The notes under the pieces are model-generated. The model did not search any database. It was given only the letters and a program-made list of their open reading frames with translations, and was not told the DNA's origin. A program made the position numbers and the translations under genes. Positions 17,271 to 24,808 of a DNA stretch of 64,000 nucleotides are shown here, piece after piece. The stretch's first letter is position 1. The number at the start of each line of letters is the position of its first letter. Source of the DNA: Tyzzerella sp963558545 (GTDB taxonomy: Bacteria > Bacillota > Clostridia > Lachnospirales > CAG-274); the NCBI RefSeq assembly GCF_963558545.1, contig NZ_CAUWHO010000008.1, forward strand, positions 10,745 to 74,744, written 5' to 3'.

Positions 17271-17299
17271 ATTTTACACCCTTTTTTTATATTTTTCAA
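17271..17299 (-). promoter_or_regulatory. Sigma-A promoter of the chemoreceptor gene
   Basis: TTGAAA (17299-17294), a 17-base spacer and TAAAAT (17276-17271) on the minus strand, 40 bp ahead of the start. Confidence 0.65.
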
Positions 17300-17394
17300 C
17301 TATTTATAGCATTTTTTTTAATTTTATCAATAAAAATTTTTTTAATTAGTAAATTTAAATATAACCCCCATTAATTAAAGTAAATCTTTTTTAT

Positions 17395-17509
17395 ATACTT
17401 TGTATCTAAAAACAGGTATTCCTAAATCTTTTCGGCATAAAAAATAAAACTTGAAACGTATTTATCCTTTTTATTTTAAAAAAATAAGTCATATATTAAT
17501 TTATATCAA
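17395..17509 (+). repeat. Dispersed AT-rich intergenic repeat, long copy
   Basis: Runs from ATACTTTGTATCTAAAAACA through GGTATTCCTAAATC and the AAGTCATA motif to the edge of the S-layer terminator. It aligns by eye along its length, with gaps, to 33160-33274, and its first half to 26737-26792 and 63929-63978. It fills most of the 327-bp gap between the S-layer and chemoreceptor genes. No coding sequence seen in it. Confidence 0.6.
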
Positions 17510-17537
17510 TTAAAAAGCCTCCCTTTTGGGAGGCTTA
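17510..17537 (-). terminator. Strong terminator of the S-layer-like gene
   Basis: On the minus strand, AAGCCTCCC / GGGAGGCTT with a short loop is followed by TTTTT. It is the most GC-rich hairpin of the region, as expected for a highly expressed gene. Confidence 0.92.
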
Positions 17538-17558
17538 AAAATTAATCAAAAGATTAAA

Positions 17559-20500
17559 TTAGTTTTTAGCAGTAGTTGTTTCTGTTGTTGTATCAGAAGC
17601 AGTTGTGCTTTCAGTAGTTGTTTCTGTTGTTGTATCAGAAGCAGTTGTACTTTCAGTAGTTGTTTCTGTCATTTTAGCATTTCTACCATGATCTTTGTTG
17701 TAGATAGCAGTTCTAGTATCTGCATCCCAATCAACAGTTACACCTAAAGCTTGACCTAAAGCTCTGAAAGGAACAAACATTCTACCGTCTTTTATTTCAG
17801 CTTTAACACCGAACTCCATAGGTATTTTAGTACCATCTACTGTCATAATGTTGCTACCAGCTTGGAATTGAATAATTTTTTGGCCAGTACCTGCACCGTA
17901 GTAGATTGTAGTAGTTTTAGTGTTTGCATCAAATGCAATTTTGCTAGATTCATCTGCATTTGTAGCATTAGCTGTATCTACACCTAAAGCTACAGAAACA
18001 AATCTTAAAGGAACCATTGTGCTGTTGCTTGATGCTTGGATATAAGGAGCTACATCCATATCAATTGCTTGGTCACCAAGAAGGATAGTTTTTTCACCAA
18101 CACTTACTTTAACTACTTGGTCAAAAGTACCTGGTTCAGTGATAACATCTAAATATCCTTTAAAGTCATAAGTTCTTACGTTATCTTGGTTAACTAAATT
18201 TTCGTTTTTAGAAGTTATATCAAATGATTTATCATCTTTAACTTCTGAGTTAAAGTTATTGATAACAGCTGCACCACCTAATTTTAAGTCATAAGCACCA
18301 AATGGTACAGAACGTGTAGTACCTACTTTAACATCTTTGATTGTTATTGTAGATGGGTTTTTATAAGAAGCTTTGTTAATTTTAAATTCAATTACACCTT
18401 TTTTAGCACCAAATTCTTTTTCTTTAACTTCTAATTCGCCACCGCTTATTTCAAATTTAGCATTAGAGAAACCTAATTCTTGAGTACCATAAGGAGCTGC
18501 AAGTTCTAAAGTAGCAATTCTATCTTCTAAGAACATACCTGGTCTAGCTTCTGTAATAACGATATCTGCAGTGTTGTAATCTTGGTAACCTATGTTAGCT
18601 TTTGTAGTAGTTGTTTTAATTTCAAATGGAACAACTGCTTTAGCAACAACTGTTTCTACAACATTGCTTTGTCCACCACCTGTTACACCAAGTTTAATAT
18701 CACCTTTGAAACCTGGGTCTACAGATAAGTCAAGTTTTAATACAAAGTTAGCTAAAATGTTTGTGTTTGCATCGCTTTGTTTAACTTGGTAAGAATCTCT
18801 TTTAAGTCTTAAAACTTTACCATTTTCAACGATTTCAAAATCACTAGATTCTGGTTTTTCAGTAAAGTTGTTTTCTTTGCTAATTTCCGCACCTACGATT
18901 TTAACGCCTTCTGGAACAACAAAATCTAAAGCTCTAGATTCTACTAAAGTATTAGGGATAGATTCTGAGAATTTAACTTCTACAGTAGTGTTGTCTTTTT
19001 CAGACATATTTGTTTCATCTTTTTTGTAGTGTCTACCAGAGATGATTTCCATAGGATCTTTTAAAGTTTCAAGTTTAAATCCTAACTCTGCTCTTTTAGC
19101 AACAACTTTGTTTTGGCTAGTGATACCATCACCAGATACAGAAAGTTCTACATCACCAAAGTTTTTGCTATTATTCGCTTCTACAAATAAACCGTCAATT
19201 CTAATACCTGTTGGTAAAGCACGATTTTCACCTAATCCACTTACTTTAACTTTAAGAACAGAATCGTTACCGCTAAATCCATAACCAGTAGATTTAATAT
19301 CTGCAGTTAATTTTTCACCTGTTTTGTCATTAAAGAATTCAACAGAATCACTTGCATTAGCACCTGTTTTAAATCTAAATCCACCATTAACTCTTAAAGT
19401 TAAAGTAGCTTCATCGTGTTTAGAAGATGTTGTACCAATTGTATTTCTAACGTTTTCTTTAATAACGATAGGACCTAATTTACCATAATCTTCAAAAGAT
19501 TTAATGTTGTTGCTGCTATATACTAACTGAGTGTCACCTTCTTGTACAGAAGAAGTAAGAGTATATTCTCCACCTACAACTTTATCATTATAATCTGAAG
19601 TAATTTTAGCTTTAACAGGGGCATTACCATCAGCTATTACTGCACCTAAAGGTAAAGCAACATAAGGATTTTCTACTTTAATCTTGTCGTTTGATTCAAC
19701 TGCATCATTTGTAACATCAACTTTTTTAATTTCTTTAGTTCCACTGTTTTTCAAGTTTAACCAAGTATAATCACTGTCTTGTAATTCAGTACCAGAATTT
19801 TGTTTAAACTTAATATCAATGTTACTTTCTTTTACAATTTTAGATTTTTCCATAGTTATGCCTTTATCAGCATCACTAAGATTTAAATTAGGAACTGTAA
19901 TTGTAGCAGTTGTTGGGTTATTAATTTCTATCTCATAAGGAATATGAGCTAATTCTGCTACATATTTAGTTTCTTTTTCTATTATAGCTTTTTTAAGATT
20001 AGCTATAGCTGGAGCAATTTTTTCGTGTGCCATAAAAGTAGCTTTATCTTCAATTGTTCCACCACCAAGTTTAAAGTCTTCTTCTTTAAGACTAGCTATA
20101 GCATCTCTAAGCCCTTCATAGCCTGGTGCTGTATCAATTTCTTTATCATTACCTATTGTAACACTTGCATTGTTAACATCAGTTTTGCCTATATTTGTAT
20201 AAACAGTTTTTAAATCTGATGCTCCTTTCATAGCTGTAGTATAATCTACTGCTTTAAGACTGTTACTGTTTTTATATTCATATCTTTCTTTGTGATTTTC
20301 ATCAAAAGTACCGTTTTCAAGTTCTACTTTAAAAGTAACTTTATCACCAATATTGTTAGTACCGTCATTGTTAAGAGCTACTTTAACAACGCTTTTTCTA
20401 CTTTTTAACTCATCAACAGTTTTGTAAGAAGTGTATTTGCTTGCTTCTGCATCGATAGTTTCGTTTGCTTTAGCAAAAGTAGTGTTTAATACACCATCAG

Positions 20501-20585
20501 CTTTTAATTGAGCTGCACTTGCAGTCATAGGCATTGCACTTGTAACCATCATAGCTGATAATAATATAGCAATTTTTCTTTTCAT
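17559..20585 (-). CDS. Probable S-layer / major surface protein with C-terminal CuAO-N domain
   Basis: A 1008-residue exported protein with a signal peptide (cleavage after TASA). A long beta-rich region made of Ig-like modules follows, then a C-terminal copper-amine-oxidase-N domain near 835-970 with paired VPLRFVSVALGV and VPFRALGQALGVTVDWD motifs. The tail is tandem 14-residue units, ETTTESTTASDTTT. Likely highly expressed: codon choice is more regular and GC-richer than in its neighbours, two promoters and a stable 5' hairpin are present, and the terminator is strong. No SLH or CWB2 domain is visible, so anchoring would differ from well-known S-layers. The S-layer role is inferred. Confidence 0.85.
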   Translation of the reverse strand: MKRKIAILLSAMMVTSAMPMTASAAQLKADGVLNTTFAKANETIDAEASKYTSYKTVDELKSRKSVVKVALNNDGTNNIGDKVTFKVELENGTFDENHKERYEYKNSNSLKAVDYTTAMKGASDLKTVYTNIGKTDVNNASVTIGNDKEIDTAPGYEGLRDAIASLKEEDFKLGGGTIEDKATFMAHEKIAPAIANLKKAIIEKETKYVAELAHIPYEIEINNPTTATITVPNLNLSDADKGITMEKSKIVKESNIDIKFKQNSGTELQDSDYTWLNLKNSGTKEIKKVDVTNDAVESNDKIKVENPYVALPLGAVIADGNAPVKAKITSDYNDKVVGGEYTLTSSVQEGDTQLVYSSNNIKSFEDYGKLGPIVIKENVRNTIGTTSSKHDEATLTLRVNGGFRFKTGANASDSVEFFNDKTGEKLTADIKSTGYGFSGNDSVLKVKVSGLGENRALPTGIRIDGLFVEANNSKNFGDVELSVSGDGITSQNKVVAKRAELGFKLETLKDPMEIISGRHYKKDETNMSEKDNTTVEVKFSESIPNTLVESRALDFVVPEGVKIVGAEISKENNFTEKPESSDFEIVENGKVLRLKRDSYQVKQSDANTNILANFVLKLDLSVDPGFKGDIKLGVTGGGQSNVVETVVAKAVVPFEIKTTTTKANIGYQDYNTADIVITEARPGMFLEDRIATLELAAPYGTQELGFSNAKFEISGGELEVKEKEFGAKKGVIEFKINKASYKNPSTITIKDVKVGTTRSVPFGAYDLKLGGAAVINNFNSEVKDDKSFDITSKNENLVNQDNVRTYDFKGYLDVITEPGTFDQVVKVSVGEKTILLGDQAIDMDVAPYIQASSNSTMVPLRFVSVALGVDTANATNADESSKIAFDANTKTTTIYYGAGTGQKIIQFQAGSNIMTVDGTKIPMEFGVKAEIKDGRMFVPFRALGQALGVTVDWDADTRTAIYNKDHGRNAKMTETTTESTTASDTTTETTTESTTASDTTTETTTAKN
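17571..17668 (-). repeat. 42-bp tandem repeat encoding the Thr/Glu/Ser-rich tail
   Basis: A little over two copies of a 42-base unit encode ETTTESTTASDTTT. A 23-base stretch of the unit also occurs in the amidase linker near 35120-35145. Confidence 0.8.
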
Positions 20586-20606
20586 TTTAAAATTCCTCCT
20601 AAATAA

Positions 20607-20635
20607 TTCAAGTTAATAACTAATTTTATTAGTTA
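20607..20635 (-). other. 5' UTR hairpin of the S-layer mRNA
   Basis: The arms TAACTAAT / ATTAGTTA with a three-base loop sit between the promoter and the ribosome site. Placed almost at the mRNA 5' end, it could protect the transcript from decay; this is inference. Confidence 0.5.
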
Positions 20636-20649
20636 ACCACTGTGCTTAC

Positions 20650-20678
20650 ATTATAGCATTGCAAACTTATCTAGTCAA
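20650..20678 (-). promoter_or_regulatory. Proximal sigma-A promoter of the S-layer-like gene
   Basis: TTGACT (20678-20673), a 17-base spacer and a perfect TATAAT (20655-20650) on the minus strand, preceded by a TG at the extended -10 position. One of the best promoters in the window. Confidence 0.85.
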
Positions 20679-20860
20679 TATCATTTAATGAGATGTAACA
20701 TTATTGTAATATTTGTAATATAATAATGTTTTAAGGTTATACCTAACCCCTATAAAACTAATTTTTAAAAATATTAAAACTGTTGTTATATATGTTTTAA
20801 ATCTTAATTTTTAAATTTAGGTTTTATCTAATTTTTTATTTGTTTGCCTTGCTTGTATAT

Positions 20861-20889
20861 AATATAACACCTATCAAATCTTTTTGCAA
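20861..20889 (-). promoter_or_regulatory. Possible distal promoter of the S-layer-like gene
   Basis: TTGCAA (20889-20884), a 17-base spacer and TATATT (20866-20861) on the minus strand. It would give a second mRNA with a leader of about 270 nt. The rest of the 639-bp divergent region 20586-21224 is AT-rich, and I see no gene in it. Confidence 0.4.
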
Positions 20890-21124
20890 TAGGTTAAGGC
20901 TATTTGTAATTTATGTGTAATATTCGTTATATTTTCGTAATAATTATACATTTAAAACTCTAGTATTTATCATATTTTCATTATAATATCCTGTTTTGCC
21001 TATCCCCTTAAAATAATATAACGTATAAATATCTTTATAAAAATATTATTTAAAATATAATTTTCTTATGTGTATATATCAATAAAATTAAGCAAATTTT
21101 CATTTTATTATTAAGTCTAAATCA

Positions 21125-21153
21125 TTGTGTTATTACATTATATATGCTATAAT
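21125..21153 (+). promoter_or_regulatory. Sigma-A promoter of the LRR protein gene
   Basis: TTGTGT, a 17-base spacer and TATAAT on the plus strand, about 70 bp ahead of the start. Confidence 0.6.
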
Positions 21154-21224
21154 ATTTTTATGTTATAGTTTAAAAATTATAGTTTAAAAACTTTAATTAA
21201 TATAAAAACAAACGAGGTGTTAAT

Positions 21225-23333
21225 ATGAAAAAATATGTCGCTTTGGCTTTATGTATAGCCTTTAGCTTTCCTTATTCTTTATCTGTATTTGCTACCCCTT
21301 TAAATATAAATCTACCTATAAAGCATACAGAATCAAAAAAAGAAAATAGCTTTATTATAAATGGTATAACATATAGCATTACACAATCTCCAAAAGAAAC
21401 ATTAAAAGGATATGTTTCTATAATTAGTGGTAAAAACTTTAAAGAAAAAGAGCTTGTTATACCACAAAATGTTGTTTATCAAGGTAAAAATTATTATGTA
21501 GATAATATAGAGCCTTCTGCCTTTTATCAAAATAACTTTATAGAAAAAGTTACTATACCTAATACTATTAAAAATATCGGTTCTCACGCTTTTACAGATT
21601 GCCAAAACCTTAAAGAAATAAAAGTTATACCAGGTGCCAATAAATATGCAACAATAAATGGTGTTCTTTTTAATGTTAACAAAGATACCCTTATTACATA
21701 CCCTGCAGGCAAACTTGATAAAACATATAATATGCCTTTTGATGTAAAAAAAATACAAGAAGGTGCTTTTTATAACAATAAAAACTTAGAGCATTTTGTA
21801 ACAAACTCTAGCTTAGAGGAGATAGGCCCTTATGCTTTTTATAAAACTAAAAAATTAAAAGAAGTGTCTGGCATAGTTAAGCTAAAAACTTTAGGAGATT
21901 ATGCTTTTGCAAATTCTTCTATAGAAAATATATCCCTTTCTACATATCTAGAAAAAATGGGAAAAGCTACTTTCTATAAAAGTAACATAAAAAAAATAGA
22001 AATACCTTATAGAATAAAATCTTTACCAGAGTATTCTTTCTATGGTGCAAAAAATTTAAAAACTGTTATTTTTAAAGACACTCTCTCTAATATAGAACGT
22101 TTTGCCTTTACAGACTCTGGGATTGAGAGCTTCTCTGCTCCAGAAAATCTACTATCTATAGATTTTCAAGCCTTTGCAAACTGCAAAAATTTAAAAAATT
22201 TAACTTTTAATGCAAAATTACAGTCTATACAAGATGAAGCATTTTTAAATTGCTCATCTTTAACAAAACTTGACTTTACTAGAGATTTAAAAAATTTAGG
22301 TAATAACATTTTTTATGGGTGTAATAATATAGCTAATGTTTCTTCTGATAAAAGCTCACATTTTAAAACTTTAGATAATATTTTATTTACAAATGACAAA
22401 ACAAAGCTTGTTTATGTACCACCTAAAAGAGAAATACCTTATATAAACATACCACAAGAAACTACATCTATTAAAGGTGATGCTCTAAATATTGCATACT
22501 CTATAGATACAATTAATGTTGAAGAAAAAAACGAAAACTTTTCTTCAGAAAACGGTATATTATACAATAAAAATAAAGATGTATTAATTAAGTTTCCACC
22601 AAAAAAATCTTTAGTTAATGTTAATGTGCCTTACTCTGTTAAAGAAATAAAACCTTTTGCATTTGCTAATGCAGAAAACCTATATGGCTTTATTAAATTA
22701 GAAAAAAATGTAGAAAAAATAGGTAATAATGCCTTTGATAATACCCCTAAAATAGACGGCTTTTCAGTTGATAATACAAATAACAACTATTCTTCTTACA
22801 ATAACATCTTGTTTAATAAAGACCAAACTGTACTTATAAAATACCCTACTGGAAAATCTTTAAATAGCTTTACTATACCAGATAAAACAAAAACTATAGA
22901 AGAACGTGCATTCCAACAAGCTAATATATCTAACCTTACAATTGGAGTTAATGTAGAAAATATAAAAAATCAAGCCTTTTTAAACTCATCTGTTAGTAAC
23001 ATTACTATAAAAGAAGGTGTAACTAATATTGGCAACGAGGCATTTAAAGGTACTAACATACAAAATGTTGTATTACCGTCTACATTAAAAAATATTGGAG
23101 ATTTAGCTTTTGCTTATTGCAATAATTTAAAAAATGTTCAATTTAATGCTTTACAAAATGAGTCTTTTGGATATAATATGTTTATAGGCTCTAATAACTT
23201 GCAAAAAATTGTTGTACCTATAAATAGCTATAACAATTATAAATCTTACCTATTAGATTCTAATGTTGGTAACTGGCAAAATCTTTTACAAGAATATAAG
23301 CCACCTGTACAACAAAATAATAATAAAAAATAA
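21225..23333 (+). CDS. Secreted BspA-type leucine-rich-repeat surface protein
   Basis: An exported protein of 702 residues: signal peptide (ending SVFA), then almost entirely BspA/TpLRR (LRR_5) repeats. Each unit carries a pattern like IPNTIKNIGSHAFTDCQNLKEI, at roughly 23-residue spacing, with longer inserts (NGVLFN, NGILYNKNKD, NNILFNKDQT) breaking the array into blocks. No membrane anchor or cell-wall sorting signal is visible at the C-terminus, which ends in Asn/Lys. Such proteins often mediate adhesion or interact with other cells. GAGGTG precedes the start. The SseB-like gene follows after 20 bp. Confidence 0.92.
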   Translation: MKKYVALALCIAFSFPYSLSVFATPLNINLPIKHTESKKENSFIINGITYSITQSPKETLKGYVSIISGKNFKEKELVIPQNVVYQGKNYYVDNIEPSAFYQNNFIEKVTIPNTIKNIGSHAFTDCQNLKEIKVIPGANKYATINGVLFNVNKDTLITYPAGKLDKTYNMPFDVKKIQEGAFYNNKNLEHFVTNSSLEEIGPYAFYKTKKLKEVSGIVKLKTLGDYAFANSSIENISLSTYLEKMGKATFYKSNIKKIEIPYRIKSLPEYSFYGAKNLKTVIFKDTLSNIERFAFTDSGIESFSAPENLLSIDFQAFANCKNLKNLTFNAKLQSIQDEAFLNCSSLTKLDFTRDLKNLGNNIFYGCNNIANVSSDKSSHFKTLDNILFTNDKTKLVYVPPKREIPYINIPQETTSIKGDALNIAYSIDTINVEEKNENFSSENGILYNKNKDVLIKFPPKKSLVNVNVPYSVKEIKPFAFANAENLYGFIKLEKNVEKIGNNAFDNTPKIDGFSVDNTNNNYSSYNNILFNKDQTVLIKYPTGKSLNSFTIPDKTKTIEERAFQQANISNLTIGVNVENIKNQAFLNSSVSNITIKEGVTNIGNEAFKGTNIQNVVLPSTLKNIGDLAFAYCNNLKNVQFNALQNESFGYNMFIGSNNLQKIVVPINSYNNYKSYLLDSNVGNWQNLLQEYKPPVQQNNNKK

Positions 23334-23353
23334 TAATAAATGAGGTGTACAAT

Positions 23354-23746
23354 ATGTCTAATGTTTCTACAGATAGCTTTTTAAACGCTATGAAAAATTT
23401 ATTACAAAATCAAACAGATGAAAATTCTAAAATATTTGAGCAAGAAATTAATAATACAAAATTTTTATCCCCTGTTGTTATATTAAACAAAAATGCTGAT
23501 AGTACTTTACAAAATTCTGATGTATCCTTTATACATATCGAGGATTCAGAAAATACTAAGCTTTTCTTAGCTTTTACAGACTGGGAAAAATTTAATAAAT
23601 TTAAAAAAGAAAATCCTTTTACAGCTATAGAAGCTACAATTAAAGATTTTCATTATATGCTTACTACTATAGATACAGATGCTAAAGGGTTTGTTATTAA
23701 CATAGGTGATGATGCCTTGTTTATCCCTAAAGAAACTATTATTTAA
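23354..23746 (+). CDS. SseB-like protein (SseB N-terminal domain family)
   Basis: A 130-residue cytoplasmic protein. It resembles the SseB N-terminal domain in order and spacing: an N-terminal helix, FLSPVVILN, the FLAFTDWEKFNKF block and a C-terminal GFVINIGDDALFIPKE. SseB-domain proteins of Firmicutes have no settled function. The ATG at 23354 has AGGTG six bases ahead; the GTG at 23345 lies inside that site. It is cotranscribed with the LRR protein gene. Confidence 0.75.
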   Translation: MSNVSTDSFLNAMKNLLQNQTDENSKIFEQEINNTKFLSPVVILNKNADSTLQNSDVSFIHIEDSENTKLFLAFTDWEKFNKFKKENPFTAIEATIKDFHYMLTTIDTDAKGFVINIGDDALFIPKETII

Positions 23747-23759
23747 TTTTTATACAAAA

Positions 23760-23783
23760 AGAGCCAAGTAACATACTTGGCTC
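23760..23783 (+). terminator. Left terminator hairpin of structured element copy 1
   Basis: GAGCCAAGTA / TACTTGGCTC with a three-base loop, preceded by a five-base A-tract. The U-tract expected on its 3' side is missing; CTCAGACTG of the inserted element follows instead. A near-identical hairpin stands at 24014-24037. Confidence 0.75.
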
Positions 23784-24013
23784 TCAGACTGTAAAAAAAA
23801 ATAATATTAAAATAAATTTTTTCATTTTTATATCCTATTTATAGGATATAAAAATTTTAATCACAAGACAAGGCTTTGCCTTGGATTGTGTAAAAGCCAG
23901 ATTTCTAGGTGCTTTAGCCCTTGTACGAAGAAATCGGCTTTTTTCTTACAGTATCTCAAAAAAATAAACTTGTTATTTTTTTGAAGAGGTTGTAGACAAA
24001 GTCTACAACCTCA
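23784..24013 (+). mobile_element. Hairpin-dense non-coding element, copy 1 (forward)
   Basis: About 230 bp with no ORF. In order it contains: a terminal AGACTGTAA (23786-23794), mirrored by TTACAGTATCT (23946-23956); a hairpin at 23825-23854; CACAA..GGC / GCC..TTGTG at 23862-23890; a long hairpin at 23892-23943 (AAAAGCC..ATTTCT / AGAAAT..GGCTTTT); TCAAAAAAATAA / TTATTTTTTTGA at 23956-23984; and GAGGTTGTAGAC / GTCTACAACCTC at 23986-24012. The reverse complement of 48564-48789 matches it at about nine positions in ten by eye. No transposase is present, so if mobile it is non-autonomous. Confidence 0.75.
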
Positions 24014-24037
24014 AAGCCAAGTACAATACTTGGCTCT
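24014..24037 (-). terminator. Right terminator hairpin of element copy 1; terminator of rex
   Basis: AGCCAAGTA / TACTTGGCT with a three-base loop, immediately after the rex stop. Its outer side carries CTCTTT, the U-tract for plus-strand transcripts. It duplicates 23760-23783 with about three differences. Confidence 0.75.
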
Positions 24038-24676
24038 TTAATCTTCTATAAAGTCATTAGAATTAAATTTGTATGCTAATGTCATTAAGCTATCTGTCAA
24101 ATGTACATTTTCTACTATAACTCCGTCTTTATTTGTCAGCTCTGTATTTGAAAAATTCCATATCCCTTTTATACCATAAGATACTACATTTTTATATAAA
24201 TCATAAGCATTAGTACCAGGTACAGCCAAAACAGCTATATCTACAATGTTATCCTTTGTAAATTGCTCTAGCTCTATTATGTCCTTTACTTCTAAATCTC
24301 TTATTTTTGTACCTATAACATCAGAGTTTACATCAAATATACCTATAAAATTAAATCCTCTTTTTTCAAATTCAACATAGTTTAATAAAGCCTGACCTAT
24401 CTTACCTGCACCTAATATAACTAAATTGTAGGTTTTATTTAATCCTAGTATTTCTTTTATTTCTTCATATAGAAGCTCTACATTGTATCCATACCCTTGT
24501 TGTCCAAAACACCCAAAATTATTTAAATCTTGCCTTATTTGTGATGCTGTAACATTCATCTTTTGACTTAAATCTTTAGAAGATATCCTTGTTATACCAT
24601 CATCTAATAAGTTTCCTAAAAATCTGTAATATCTAGGTAAACGTTTAATCACAGCTAAAGATACTTTTTTGTCCAT
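24038..24676 (-). CDS. rex: Redox-sensing transcriptional repressor Rex
   Basis: A homodimeric repressor that reads the NADH/NAD+ ratio and controls fermentation genes. It has an N-terminal winged helix with the recognition helix NVTASQIRQDLNNFG (41-55), a Rossmann dinucleotide-binding GAGKIG (89-94), and a C-terminal swapped helix (LTDSLMTLAYKF). The 212 residues match the family. The ATG at 24676 has AAAGGAG at eight bases. It is divergent from the ABC-F gene and ends next to the structured repeat element. Confidence 0.96.
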   Translation of the reverse strand: MDKKVSLAVIKRLPRYYRFLGNLLDDGITRISSKDLSQKMNVTASQIRQDLNNFGCFGQQGYGYNVELLYEEIKEILGLNKTYNLVILGAGKIGQALLNYVEFEKRGFNFIGIFDVNSDVIGTKIRDLEVKDIIELEQFTKDNIVDIAVLAVPGTNAYDLYKNVVSYGIKGIWNFSNTELTNKDGVIVENVHLTDSLMTLAYKFNSNDFIED

Positions 24677-24708
24677 TAACACCACTCCTTTAACAATGTT
24701 TTAACAAG

Positions 24709-24737
24709 ATTATACAACTTTGTTTTGTTTTTGTCAA
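24709..24737 (-). promoter_or_regulatory. Sigma-A promoter of rex
   Basis: TTGACA (24737-24732), a 17-base spacer and TATAAT (24714-24709) on the minus strand: a full consensus match. Just downstream are two direct TTGTTAA half-sites (about 24687-24706), resembling Rex half-sites but not in the inverted arrangement. Confidence 0.85.
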
Positions 24738-24808
24738 TGTTTAGTCTTTTAAAAATTATTATTTTTTGTTATACTTATTATAAGTAATTTTTTTATAGGA
24801 GGCAAAAG

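Noticed and set aside
17571..17668. Tandem repeats as a possible CRISPR array
   Set aside because: The 42-bp units are contiguous, in frame and code for the S-layer tail; there are no spacers and no cas genes.
20586..21224. A small RNA or gene in the 639-bp gap between the S-layer and LRR genes
   Set aside because: Promoter-like boxes occur on both strands, but no ORF with a ribosome site and no terminator of its own was seen.
23825..24012. Serial hairpins as a CRISPR or an attC array
   Set aside because: The hairpins differ in sequence and spacing and no integrase or cas gene is near; they form one unit found twice.
24687..24706. A Rex operator in front of rex
   Set aside because: The two TTGTTAA half-sites are direct, not inverted as in TTGTTAA-N4-TTAACAA, so I do not call an operator.
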